Shown here one piece after another: positions 42,175-50,357 of a stretch of 64,000 nucleotides of DNA (position 1 is the first letter of the stretch; every line of letters starts with the position of its first letter). The stretch is taken from positions 1-64,000 of the forward strand of contig CAWKLX010000002.1 of the NCBI GenBank assembly GCA_963850605.1, in the 5' to 3' direction. A program made the translations under genes and the position numbers. The notes beneath the pieces were generated by a model. That model did not search any database. It was given only the letters and a program-made list of their open reading frames with translations, and had not been told where the DNA came from. The stretch is from BOG-908 sp963850605 (GTDB lineage Bacteria > Pseudomonadota > Alphaproteobacteria > Acetobacterales > Acetobacteraceae).

Positions 42175-43442
42175 GCGCTATACGCGCCCTGCGACCGGAG
42201 CCGAATACTGCGGCCCAGAGCCTGCGCGAGGTCCGCCGCGGGGTGGCGGAGGCGGCAGATGCGCAGGTGCTGCAGGTAGTCCGCATGGTCGATGCGCTGT
42301 CCGAGCGTGGTGCCACGGACGCTGTGCTCGACCCGGTGCGGCCACGTCTGCGGGCCATACAGCCCGCGCGGCCGCTACGTTTCGCCCGCCTGCTCTTCAT
42401 GCCGCTCGACCCGCTGATCGTGGCGCCGAAGGACTGGCGCCCCGGCACGCCGTTCCTGCCGCGTACCGCGCTGCTGGTGCTGGCCCGCGCCGCGCGGGCG
42501 ATAATGTCTGCATCGGGTCAGCAGGCTTGCGTGGACCAGATCGACCGGCTGATCGAAGGTGCGCGCACCGACCAGGCTGCACTCGTGCGCCAGGCCGGGG
42601 GCATGCTGTGGCCCCATGCCGCGTCCGCGTTGTGCACGCTCGGCGCCGGTCCGCCCGCCGCCGTGCTGGAGGCATGCGCCAAGGAATGGCAGGCCGAGGG
42701 TTTGGTGCGGGCCGAGCTTCAGCCGGTCGCCGCCGCCCTGTCTCCCATTCTCACGCAAGCCTTGGCACTGCACGATCACGACCACTCCGGCGTGCCGCTT
42801 GCGGATGAGGCATTGCTGGACATGCTGACGGCAACAGAGCCGGCCGGGGTGCGGGCCTGCGGCATGATGCTGAGCCTGCTGGTTATTCGAGTGCCGCACG
42901 CTGCTCCCGCGCTTTTGGGGGCGGCCCAGAAGCTGCCAAGCCTGCGCCCGCTCGCCGAGGCTGCGGCCAATGCCGCGCTGGCCTGGGTGGAGGCCGACAC
43001 GGCCGACCAGAGCCGCGCCGTGTGCGATGCCGCCTCCGTCGAGCTGATCCGGCAGACCGCCTTGCTGGAGGCATTGACCGCCCAGCCGGGCAGTATCGCC
43101 GCACGCGGGCGCGTCGCCGAAATACGCCACCATCTGCTGGATGGCTGCCTCGCGCGGTTCGAGACGTCGCTGCGCGATCAGGTAGTCGGCTCTTTGGCGC
43201 AAATGCCTGGCGATCCGGCCGCGCGCGACGCCGCGCTGGACATGCTGGAGGCAACGGCGCGAACGCTGCGTCGGTTCGAAGTGGAGGCCCGCAGACTGGG
43301 AGGGACGCAGAAGTTCGACGTGCTGGTGCAGACTGCCGGCGACGCGGTGCGTCTGGCGGAGGGTCTGTCCGACATGGATCGCGCCCGGCTGATCGAGATC
43401 ATGGCGGGTCCGGAGGCGGCGGCCAGATGCCTGAGCGGGTAG
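42171..43442 (+). CDS. Helical protein of unknown function (423 aa)
   Basis: This 423-residue protein is almost wholly alpha-helical and Ala/Leu-rich, with no signal peptide or membrane segment. It opens SAIRALRPEPNTAAQSLREV and contains RFARLLFMPLDPLIVAP near residue 70 and a His/Asp-rich LALHDHDHSGVPLADEALL near 200, which could bind a metal. The GTG start overlaps the previous stop (GTGA), so the two proteins are made together and may form a complex. No function can be assigned. Confidence 0.6.
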   Translation: MSAIRALRPEPNTAAQSLREVRRGVAEAADAQVLQVVRMVDALSERGATDAVLDPVRPRLRAIQPARPLRFARLLFMPLDPLIVAPKDWRPGTPFLPRTALLVLARAARAIMSASGQQACVDQIDRLIEGARTDQAALVRQAGGMLWPHAASALCTLGAGPPAAVLEACAKEWQAEGLVRAELQPVAAALSPILTQALALHDHDHSGVPLADEALLDMLTATEPAGVRACGMMLSLLVIRVPHAAPALLGAAQKLPSLRPLAEAAANAALAWVEADTADQSRAVCDAASVELIRQTALLEALTAQPGSIAARGRVAEIRHHLLDGCLARFETSLRDQVVGSLAQMPGDPAARDAALDMLEATARTLRRFEVEARRLGGTQKFDVLVQTAGDAVRLAEGLSDMDRARLIEIMAGPEAAARCLSG

Positions 43443-43543
43443 TGCGCGGCTGAAACGCACGAGCGAGGCTCGCCGCGGGTTGTCGAGTGCCAGTCCGCGC
43501 CACTACGCTGGCGCATGGGCGGTGAAACGGATGACAGGGGCGC

Positions 43544-44179
43544 GTGTCTGCGCAGGCCGAGGTGGTTGTGAAGCTGGAGCAGCCATACTGGGGCCGCAGG
43601 GCCCAGCACGCCGGCGAGCCTGGCACTACGACGCGCGCCGCGGTGGATGTCACGTTTCTGCGCCAGGATGCGCCGCCGGCCGCGCCGCAACCTGCCTTGC
43701 CGCCCGACTGCACGCTGGGCCGCGTGCGCCAGCCCACCGTCGCGCTCTATCGCTATCTCTACAACACGGTCGGCGCCCAGTATTTGTGGTGGCTGCGGCG
43801 CACACTGCCTGATACCGAAATCGCCATCCTTTTGGCCGCCCCCGGGGTGTCATTGCACGTGCTGACGCGCGACCATCAGCCGGCCGGCTTTTTCGAGCTG
43901 GACGCCCGGCAGGGCCACACGGTCAACCTCAGCTATTTCGGCTTGATGCCGCACGCGATCGGCCAGGGCCTGGGCCAGGCGCTACTCGGGGCGGCCATGC
44001 AGCGCGCCTGGGCGCACGGGCCGCGCGCGCTGACGGTGAACACCTGCACCGCCGACCATCCGCGCGCCCTGCCGAATTACCTGGCGGCCGGTTTCGTGCC
44101 CATTCGCACTGCGCGCGAATTGTGGGACGTGCCGGACCATCTGGGCCTGATCGTGCCGGAGCGCCTGCGCGTCGCGTGA
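43544..44179 (+). CDS. GNAT family N-acetyltransferase
   Basis: A 211-residue protein with the acetyl-CoA fold. The acetyl-CoA-binding segment is NLSYFGLMPHAIGQGLGQAL near residues 127-146, followed by LTVNTCTADHPRALPNYLAAGF near 163-184, the usual motif B region. The acceptor substrate is unknown. The GTG start at 43544 is tentative: the first 50 residues are low in conservation signals and a later start is possible. It converges with dadA, whose stop lies four bases away. Confidence 0.78.
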   Translation: MSAQAEVVVKLEQPYWGRRAQHAGEPGTTTRAAVDVTFLRQDAPPAAPQPALPPDCTLGRVRQPTVALYRYLYNTVGAQYLWWLRRTLPDTEIAILLAAPGVSLHVLTRDHQPAGFFELDARQGHTVNLSYFGLMPHAIGQGLGQALLGAAMQRAWAHGPRALTVNTCTADHPRALPNYLAAGFVPIRTARELWDVPDHLGLIVPERLRVA

Positions 44180-44183
44180 CCGG

Positions 44184-45440
44184 TCACGCAGCGTAACGCG
44201 CTACAGCCAAGTCCTCGTGCTCGATATTGGGCCGGCGCCCGCTGATCAGGTCGGCCAATAAAGCGCCCGAGCCGCACGACATCGTCCAGCCGAGCGTGCC
44301 GTGCCCGGTGTTCAGCCACAGATTGGCCACCTTGGTCGGACCCACCACAGGCGGCCCGTCCGGCGTCATCGGCCGCAGCCCGGTCCAGAATTGCGCGCGC
44401 GCCACGTCGCCGCCGTGCGGAAAGAGGTCGGTGACCGAATGCACCAGCGTGCGCCGCCGCGGCTCGCGCAGCGTGTTGCTGTAACCGGCCAACTCGGCCG
44501 TGCCGCCTACGCGGATGCGGTCCCCCAGGCGGGTAATGGCCACTTTGAACGTCTCGTCCATGACCGTGCTGACCGGCGCCTCGGTCACGTCGGCCACCGG
44601 CATGGTGATCGAGTACCCCTTTACGGGATAGACAGGCAGGCCGATGCCGGCCGCCCGCAACAGTGCCGGCGAGTAGCTGCCCAACGCCATGACGTAACTG
44701 TCGGCCGTCAGTACCCCGGCCGAGGTGACGACGCCAGAAATGCGCCCCGCCTCCACCATCAGCCGGTCCACGGCCGTGCCGTAGCGAAACACTACGCCCG
44801 CCGCCTCGGCCAAGGCGGCCAGGCGCTGCGTAAACAGGTGGGCGTCGCCGGTTTCATCTCCGGGCAGACGCAAACCGCCCACGAACTTGTCCGAAACGCG
44901 GGCCAGCGCGGGTTCCTGCGCGATGCACCCGGCCTGGTCCAGTATGGTGTAGGGCACACTCAACCGGTCGAGCACGGCAGTGTCGTCGCCCGAGCCATCG
45001 GCCTGCTTTTGCGTTCGAAACAGCTGGAGCAGCCCGCGCTGCCCCTCGTCGTAAGTGATGCCGGTGGTGGTCCGCAGGTCTCGCAGCCGGTCGCGGCTGT
45101 ACTCGGCCAGCCGCACCATGCGCTGCTTGTTGCGCGCATACGCCTCCGCATTGCAGTTGCCCAGAAAGCGAGTAACCCAATCGATCAACTGCCGGTCCGG
45201 CACCGGCCAGAAAACCAGCGGCCGATGCCGCATCATCAGCCACAGAAAAGCTTTCTTCGGCGTGTCCGGCCCGGCCCATGGCGCGGACAGGCCAGGCGAG
45301 ACCTGACCCGCGTTGGCGAAACTCGTCTCCAGCCCGGCGCCCGGCTGCCGGTCGATCACGATCACCTCGTGCCCGGCCTGGGCGAGATACCAGGCCGACG
45401 TCACACCCACGACGCCGCTGCCGAGCACAAGAACTTTCAA
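44184..45440 (-). CDS. dadA: D-amino acid dehydrogenase
   Basis: A 418-residue FAD enzyme oxidising D-amino acids (mainly D-alanine) at the inner membrane. The dinucleotide-binding motif is VLVLGSGVVGVTSAWYLAQA at residues 3-22, then ETSFANAGQVSPGLSAPW near 45-60. The C-terminal FAD contacts are FWTGLRPMTPDGPPVVGPT and TGHGTLGWTMSCGSG. I chose the TTG at 45440 because GCGAGGTG lies just upstream and the product starts directly at the FAD motif. No alanine racemase gene (dadX) is adjacent. ndk lies upstream on the same strand, 37 bases away. Confidence 0.92.
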   Translation of the reverse strand: MKVLVLGSGVVGVTSAWYLAQAGHEVIVIDRQPGAGLETSFANAGQVSPGLSAPWAGPDTPKKAFLWLMMRHRPLVFWPVPDRQLIDWVTRFLGNCNAEAYARNKQRMVRLAEYSRDRLRDLRTTTGITYDEGQRGLLQLFRTQKQADGSGDDTAVLDRLSVPYTILDQAGCIAQEPALARVSDKFVGGLRLPGDETGDAHLFTQRLAALAEAAGVVFRYGTAVDRLMVEAGRISGVVTSAGVLTADSYVMALGSYSPALLRAAGIGLPVYPVKGYSITMPVADVTEAPVSTVMDETFKVAITRLGDRIRVGGTAELAGYSNTLREPRRRTLVHSVTDLFPHGGDVARAQFWTGLRPMTPDGPPVVGPTKVANLWLNTGHGTLGWTMSCGSGALLADLISGRRPNIEHEDLAVARYAA

Positions 45441-45477
45441 CGCGGCACCTCGCTTTACCCGGCCAGCTACATGGGGG

Positions 45478-45900
45478 TCAGCCGACGATTTCCTCCGGCC
45501 TGAAGAAAAAAGCGATTTCGGTGGCCGCATTCTCAAGGCTGTCCGAGCCGTGCACCGAATTGGCCTCGATATCCTCGGCGAACTCTGCGCGTATCGTCCC
45601 TGCATCCGCCTTCTTCGGATCGGTCGCCCCCATGATGCGCCGGTTGGCGGCCACCGCGTCCTCGCCTTCCAGCACCTGCAGCACCACTGGTCCGCTGGTC
45701 ATGAAGGTGACCAGCCCACCGAAGAACGGGCGCTCGCGGTGCACGCCGTAAAACTCCTCGGCCTGCGCCTTGGTGATGATGGCGCGCTTCTGCGCCACGA
45801 TCCGCAGCCCCGCTTCCTCGAACTTGGCGTTGATCCGCCCGGTCAGGTTGCGCCGCGTGGCGTCGGGCTTGATGATCGAGAAGGTGCGTTCGGTGGCCAT
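45478..45900 (-). CDS. ndk: Nucleoside-diphosphate kinase
   Basis: A 140-residue enzyme that balances nucleoside triphosphate pools. MATERTFSIIKPDATRRN opens the protein. The catalytic His117 is in EANSVHGSDS, and the C-terminal FFRPEEIVG is typical. Length equals the family norm. The ATG at 45900 gives the canonical N-terminus. Confidence 0.96.
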   Translation of the reverse strand: MATERTFSIIKPDATRRNLTGRINAKFEEAGLRIVAQKRAIITKAQAEEFYGVHRERPFFGGLVTFMTSGPVVLQVLEGEDAVAANRRIMGATDPKKADAGTIRAEFAEDIEANSVHGSDSLENAATEIAFFFRPEEIVG

Positions 45901-46228
45901 GGCTGGAATCTCGCGTCTGCTAGGTTGCGCGCGCCTTAGACGAGGCAGTGTGGGTGGGCAACCCATGATGCCTCTTGAACGCCCCCGCCGGCGCGGCCGA
46001 CGCTTTCCCGAACGCTTGGGTTGGGCTACGGCCAGAGATGCCGACGGTGCCTCGCCTGGGAGTCGAAGGCATGGATGCCGCGCGTCTTGGCACTGCTGGC
46101 GGTCGTGCCCGTAGCAGCGCCAAGATTGCGGCATCCCAGGCGAACGGCAAACGTGGCGGCCGGCCGCGCAAGCGTCGCGATTAGTCCGCCTACTGTCACG
46201 CTGTAATAGGCCGAAATAGGTCCAACAC
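45901..46228. other. Gene-poor stretch with possible remnant
   Basis: No confident gene. A plus-strand frame at about 46071-46184 ends with SSAKIAASQANGKRGGRPRK, a basic tail seen at the ends of small DNA-associated proteins, but there is no conserved body or ribosome site. The stretch between ndk and the next ORF may be decayed sequence. Confidence 0.3.
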
Positions 46229-46480
46229 ATGAAATGCGGAACATTGCGGGCAATCGGGCACAATCTGGCCGACTCAACAGGAGATGGTAGTAGCTTTTTG
46301 CTTAACACGTTCTGTCTCGACGTTTTGGGCGAGGCAGACCACACGTCGGATGGATACATCGAGCTGGATGTCTTGGCTGGAACTTCGTGCGTGGATGGGA
46401 AGCCTCCTCGTGTTCTGGACCACCTTGGAAGATTGCGAACTCATCGCACCCTCGCCTGTTCTGAAATACTGCTGAACCAT
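46229..46480 (+). CDS. Possible small conserved protein, 3' end unclear
   Basis: A frame beginning MKCGTLRAIGHNLADSTGDG continues with LDVLGEADHTSDGYIELDV and LAGTSC. This resembles a small family I recall with the pattern IGHN.ADS, MDV.GEA.....GYI.VD.L.GTS (not verified). The expected C-terminal half is not recognisable. The frame runs on into the ABC-F gene, so the natural end is unclear. The stretch is visibly less GC-rich than its neighbours. It may be a horizontally acquired or decaying gene. Confidence 0.35.
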
Positions 46481-48342
46481 GTCCCTCCTCACCATCACCG
46501 GCCTGACCCTGCGCATGGGCGGCCGCACCTTGCTGGATCAGCGCCGACCTCTCCGTCGAGCCTGGACGGCGCGTGGGCCTGGTCGGGCGTAATGGGGCGG
46601 GCAAGTCCACGTTGCTGCGCGCCATCTTCGGCGAGCTGGCGCCGGATGGCGGCGATATCCGGTTTTCCGCCCGCGCGCGGATGGCCCAGGTGCGGCAGAC
46701 GGCACCGTCCGGCCCGCAATCGTTGCTAGACACCGTGCTGGAGGGCGACCCGGAACGCCTGGCTTTGCTGCGCGAGGCCGAAGCACCCGACCCCTCCCGC
46801 GCGGCCGACATCCATGAGCGCCTGCGCACCATCGGCGCGGACGCGGCGCCAGCCCGCGCCGCCAGCATCCTCGCAGGGCTTGGATTCGACGCGGCCGCGC
46901 AGGCGCGCCCGGTGGACAGTTTTTCCGGCGGCTGGCGCATGCGCGTGGCACTTGCCACTGCGCTGTTCGCCGCACCCGACCTGCTGCTGCTGGACGAGCC
47001 CACCAACCATCTCGACCTTGAAGCAACCCTGTGGCTGGAGGGCTGGCTGGCCAAGTTTCCCGGGGCGGCGATCGTCGTCAGCCACGACCGTGGGCTGCTG
47101 GACCGTGCCGTGGACAGCATCGCGCATCTGGACCGGGAGAAACTCTCGCTGACCCCAGGCGGCTATGCCGAATTTTTGCGTATCCGCACCGAGCAGGCCA
47201 TGCAGCTTTCGCGTGCCGCGGAGCGCGTCGCTGTGCAACGCGCTCACATGCAGAGCTTCGTCGACCGGTTTCGTGCCAAAGCCACTAAAGCGCGTCAGGC
47301 TCAGGCGAGGCTGAAGGCGTTGGAAAAACTGCCGGTGATCGACACGGTCATCGAGGCCGCGCCCACCCGTTTCGCCTTCCCCGAACCGACCAAACTGGCG
47401 CCGCCCATCCTGACGCTCGAAAAAGTCAGCGTCGGCTATGATGGCGCGCCTATTTTGAAAAACCTGTCGCTGAGCGTCGATATGGACGACCGCGTCGCGC
47501 TGCTAGGAGCCAACGGTAACGGCAAATCCACCTTCGCCAAACTCGTGGCAGGGCGGCTGGACCCGATGGCCGGCGAGATGCGGCGCTCAGGAAAAATGCG
47601 CGTCGGTTATTTTGCGCAGCACCAGGAAGCCGAGCTGATCCCCCAGGAGACGCCGGTCGATCACATGGCCCGCGCCTTGCCGCATGCGTTGCCGCCGCAG
47701 GTGCGCGCGCAGCTCGCCCGCTTCGGCCTGGATGCCGACCGGGCCGAGACACCGACGCAGAAGCTGTCGGGCGGGGAGCGCGCCCGACTGTTGCTGGCGC
47801 TGGCCACGCGTGAGGCGCCGCATCTGCTGATCCTGGACGAGCCGACCAATCATTTGGATATCGATGCGCGCGACGCTCTGGTGCGCGCGCTGGGCGAGTA
47901 CGAAGGCGCCGTTCTGCTGATCACCCACGACCCCGATTTGGTGGAGCTGGTGGCGGACCGGCTCTGGCTGGTGGGTGACGGCACGGTGCGCCCGTACGAC
48001 GGCGACATGGCCGATTACCGCGCCCTGCTGATCGAGCGCGCACGCCCTGCCCGGGCCGAGATTGCTCCGACGCGGCGGGACGACCGGCGGGATCGCGCCG
48101 AAGCCCGCCAGCAGACCGCCCCGCTGCGGCGCCAGGCAAAAGCGGCCGAAGCGCGTATCGCCAAGCTGGCCGCCGAAAGGGCCGCGCTCGAAGCGCGCCT
48201 CGCCGACCCGGCGCTCTACGCCCCGGGCCGCACGGCCGAGATTACGGCGGCCAACACGCGCCTGGCCGCAATCGCACGTGAGACGGAGGCAGCCGAGATG
48301 GAATGGATGGAGGCGGAAGCTGCTCTTGAGATGGCCGGCTGA
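46479..48342 (+). CDS. ABC-F family ATPase (translation factor type), one frame break near the start
   Basis: A duplicated-ABC protein of about 610 residues without membrane domains. The ATG at 46479 begins SLLTITGLTLRMGGRTLLDQ. The frame must shift near 46541 to continue ADLSVEPGRRVGLVGRNGAG, which carries the first Walker A. From there the frame is open to the stop: signature FSGGWRMRVALA, Walker B LLLLDEPTNHLDL, the linker, the second Walker A GANGNGKSTF, SGGERARLLLAL and LLILDEPTNHLDI. A C-terminal basic coiled coil follows. Such factors act at the ribosomal E site, and the domain layout is closest to the YheS/Uup group. If the break is real, translation may start later in the long frame (from about 46573), losing the first strands. 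Confidence 0.8.
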
Positions 48343-48382
48343 CGATCGCCGCCCGGCATATCAAGGCTCTTGCACGCGGATG

Positions 48383-48398
48383 TAGGGTCGCTACCCTA
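48383..48398. promoter_or_regulatory. Small dyad upstream of tannase-family gene
   Basis: TAGGGT-CGCT-ACCCTA is a 16-base inverted repeat located 45 bases before the esterase start. It may be an operator or a short hairpin in the leader. Confidence 0.25.
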
Positions 48399-48443
48399 GG
48401 GGCAAGCGGCCAATAATACCGCGACCTGGGAGGATTTTTCTGA

Positions 48444-50237
48444 ATGCGCATCGCACGCACGCCGGCTCTGGCGGCGGGCGCGGTTGCTGGCTTGGTGGGC
48501 GCCTGCGCGCTCGCCGCCCCGGCCGCCGCCTCGACCTGCACGGACCTGGCCAATACACCACCCGCCCTGCCCGCGCCGGCGACCTTCGTGTCGTTCATCG
48601 CGCAGGACGAGACCAGCGGCTCTTTCACCACCCCCAGCGGCCAGGTGATCACCGGCCTGCCGGCATTCTGCCGGGTGGCCACGGTGGTCTCGTCGAGCGG
48701 CAACCCCGCCACGTCGCAATCGGCGGTCGAGATGTGGCTGCCGGAGGCCGGCTGGAACGGCCGCTACGAAGGCTTCGGCAATGGCGGGTTCGCCGGCAGC
48801 ATCAACTACAGCGAACTGGAACTGGGCCTTCTGGAGGGGTTCGCGGCCGCCAATACCGACATGGGCACCGGCATCCTTTTCAAATGCAATAGCGCGTTCT
48901 GCGGCAACCACACCGGCTTCGGCGGTATTCCCGGCGGTCTGTATGGCGACGCCGCCGCCATACGCGATTTCGGCTATGCCGCGACCCACCTGATGACGGT
49001 CGCCGCCAAGCAGATCACCGCCACCTATTACGCGCAAAAACCGGCCTACTCCTACTTCAACGGCTGCTCCACCGGCGGCCAGCAGGCGCTGATGGAAAGC
49101 CAGCGCTTTCCGGACGATTACGACGGCATCCTGGCCGGCGCCCCGGCCTATGACCGCACGCACCTGCACATGGCCGGCCCGGCCGTGTACGAGGCCACGC
49201 ATTTCGCGCCGGACGCCTACCTGACCAACCCGGCGCTGGCGCTGGCGCACGCGCTGGTCATCAAGCAATGCGCCGGCACCCATGGCGGCCTGCCCACCGA
49301 CGATTTTCCGATCCAGCCCGCCCAGTGCCACGCTGACGCGACAGCACTCATGTGCACCGGCGCGCCCGGCGAAGTGCCCTGCACCGACCCGAACAACGCA
49401 TGCACCTGCCTGACCCCCGACCAGGCGATCGCCATGAATGCCGATTGGCGCGGCGCCGTCGATACCAACCACGCCCGCCTCTATCCGGGCAACGAGCGCG
49501 GCGTCGAAGAACCGGTGCCGCTGACGGCCGCCAACGGCTACGAGGGCAATCTGGGCCTGCCCTGGCAGCAGGCGTTTTCCGAACCCGCCTTCGACAGCCT
49601 GATGTTCTGGGCGCGCGGCCCGAACTGGGTCTGGACCGACATGTTCCGCACCACCTCGGTTCCCGCGCCGGAAAAGGCGAGCGAGATAGCCCTGATCGAC
49701 AACACGCCTGTCGGTGACAGCACGTTTGCCGGCGTGCTGAACGCCGTCAGCACCGACCTGTCCGCCTTCGCCAAGCATGGCGGCCGCATGGTGATGTATG
49801 CCGGCTACGACGACCCGCTGATCCCGACGGCCAGCGCGATCGACTACGTCAACAAGGTCGGCAGCGATCCGTTCGCGCCAAACTATCTGCGCCTGTTTCT
49901 GGCCCCCGGCGTCTGGCATTGCGGCGGCGGCCCTGGCGCCAACGCGTTCGGCAATCTGACCACACAGTTGCCGCCGCAGCCGCTCAACCCCGCCGATGAC
50001 GTGCTGGGGGCGTTGATCGCCTGGACGGAGCACGGCGTGGCCCCGACCCAGGTGATTGCCACGAAGTATGTCAACGACACGCAAAGCCAGGGCATCGCCT
50101 TCCAGCGGCCGCTCTGCCTGTATCCCGCGCATAGCAAGTATGTGGGTGGGGATCCGAACAGTGCGGCCAGCTTCAAGTGCGTGGCTGCAAAGCCGGTGAC
50201 CAACCAGGGGTTCGCGGCGAAATACGGGCCGCAGTAA
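48444..50237 (+). CDS. Secreted tannase/feruloyl esterase family protein
   Basis: A 597-residue alpha/beta hydrolase with a signal peptide (residues 1-29, ending APAAAS). The catalytic serine is Ser209 in FNGCSTGGQQA. The acid is in AGYDDPLIP and the His in PGVWHCGGGPGAN. The flanking Cys residues (GCS and WHC) form the disulfide typical of tannase and feruloyl esterases, linking the Ser and His loops. Substrates in the family are plant phenolic esters. GGGAGGA upstream supports the ATG. The Ca-binding-type lid region has several Cys (APGEVPCTDPNNACTC). Confidence 0.87.
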   Translation: MRIARTPALAAGAVAGLVGACALAAPAAASTCTDLANTPPALPAPATFVSFIAQDETSGSFTTPSGQVITGLPAFCRVATVVSSSGNPATSQSAVEMWLPEAGWNGRYEGFGNGGFAGSINYSELELGLLEGFAAANTDMGTGILFKCNSAFCGNHTGFGGIPGGLYGDAAAIRDFGYAATHLMTVAAKQITATYYAQKPAYSYFNGCSTGGQQALMESQRFPDDYDGILAGAPAYDRTHLHMAGPAVYEATHFAPDAYLTNPALALAHALVIKQCAGTHGGLPTDDFPIQPAQCHADATALMCTGAPGEVPCTDPNNACTCLTPDQAIAMNADWRGAVDTNHARLYPGNERGVEEPVPLTAANGYEGNLGLPWQQAFSEPAFDSLMFWARGPNWVWTDMFRTTSVPAPEKASEIALIDNTPVGDSTFAGVLNAVSTDLSAFAKHGGRMVMYAGYDDPLIPTASAIDYVNKVGSDPFAPNYLRLFLAPGVWHCGGGPGANAFGNLTTQLPPQPLNPADDVLGALIAWTEHGVAPTQVIATKYVNDTQSQGIAFQRPLCLYPAHSKYVGGDPNSAASFKCVAAKPVTNQGFAAKYGPQ

Positions 50238-50244
50238 GGAAGAC

Positions 50245-50357
50245 AAGCAAGGTCTGCTTTTTTGCAAAAGAGCAGCAAAAGACTTTTGTCAGTGCTGTCG
50301 CCCACTCACTGACAAAAGTCTTTTGGTTCTTTTCTCTCAGAAAAGAACGCCTTGCTT
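50245..50357. terminator. Nested palindrome: bidirectional terminator-like element
   Basis: CAAAAGACTTTTGTCAGTG (50276-50294) and its exact complement (50307-50325) form a 19-base-pair stem with a 12-base loop. A second perfect 10-pair hairpin, GTTCTTTTCT-CTC-AGAAAAGAAC, follows at 50326-50348. AAGCAAGG and CCTTGCTT close the outside (50245-50252, 50350-50357). It lies between two converging genes and overlaps the end of the phaC-like ORF, so it probably stops transcription from both sides. Confidence 0.8.

Noticed and set aside
48396..50267. 623-codon open frame on the minus strand
   Set aside because: It is wholly antisense to the tannase-family gene, whose catalytic motifs are clear. Long antisense frames are common in such GC-rich DNA.
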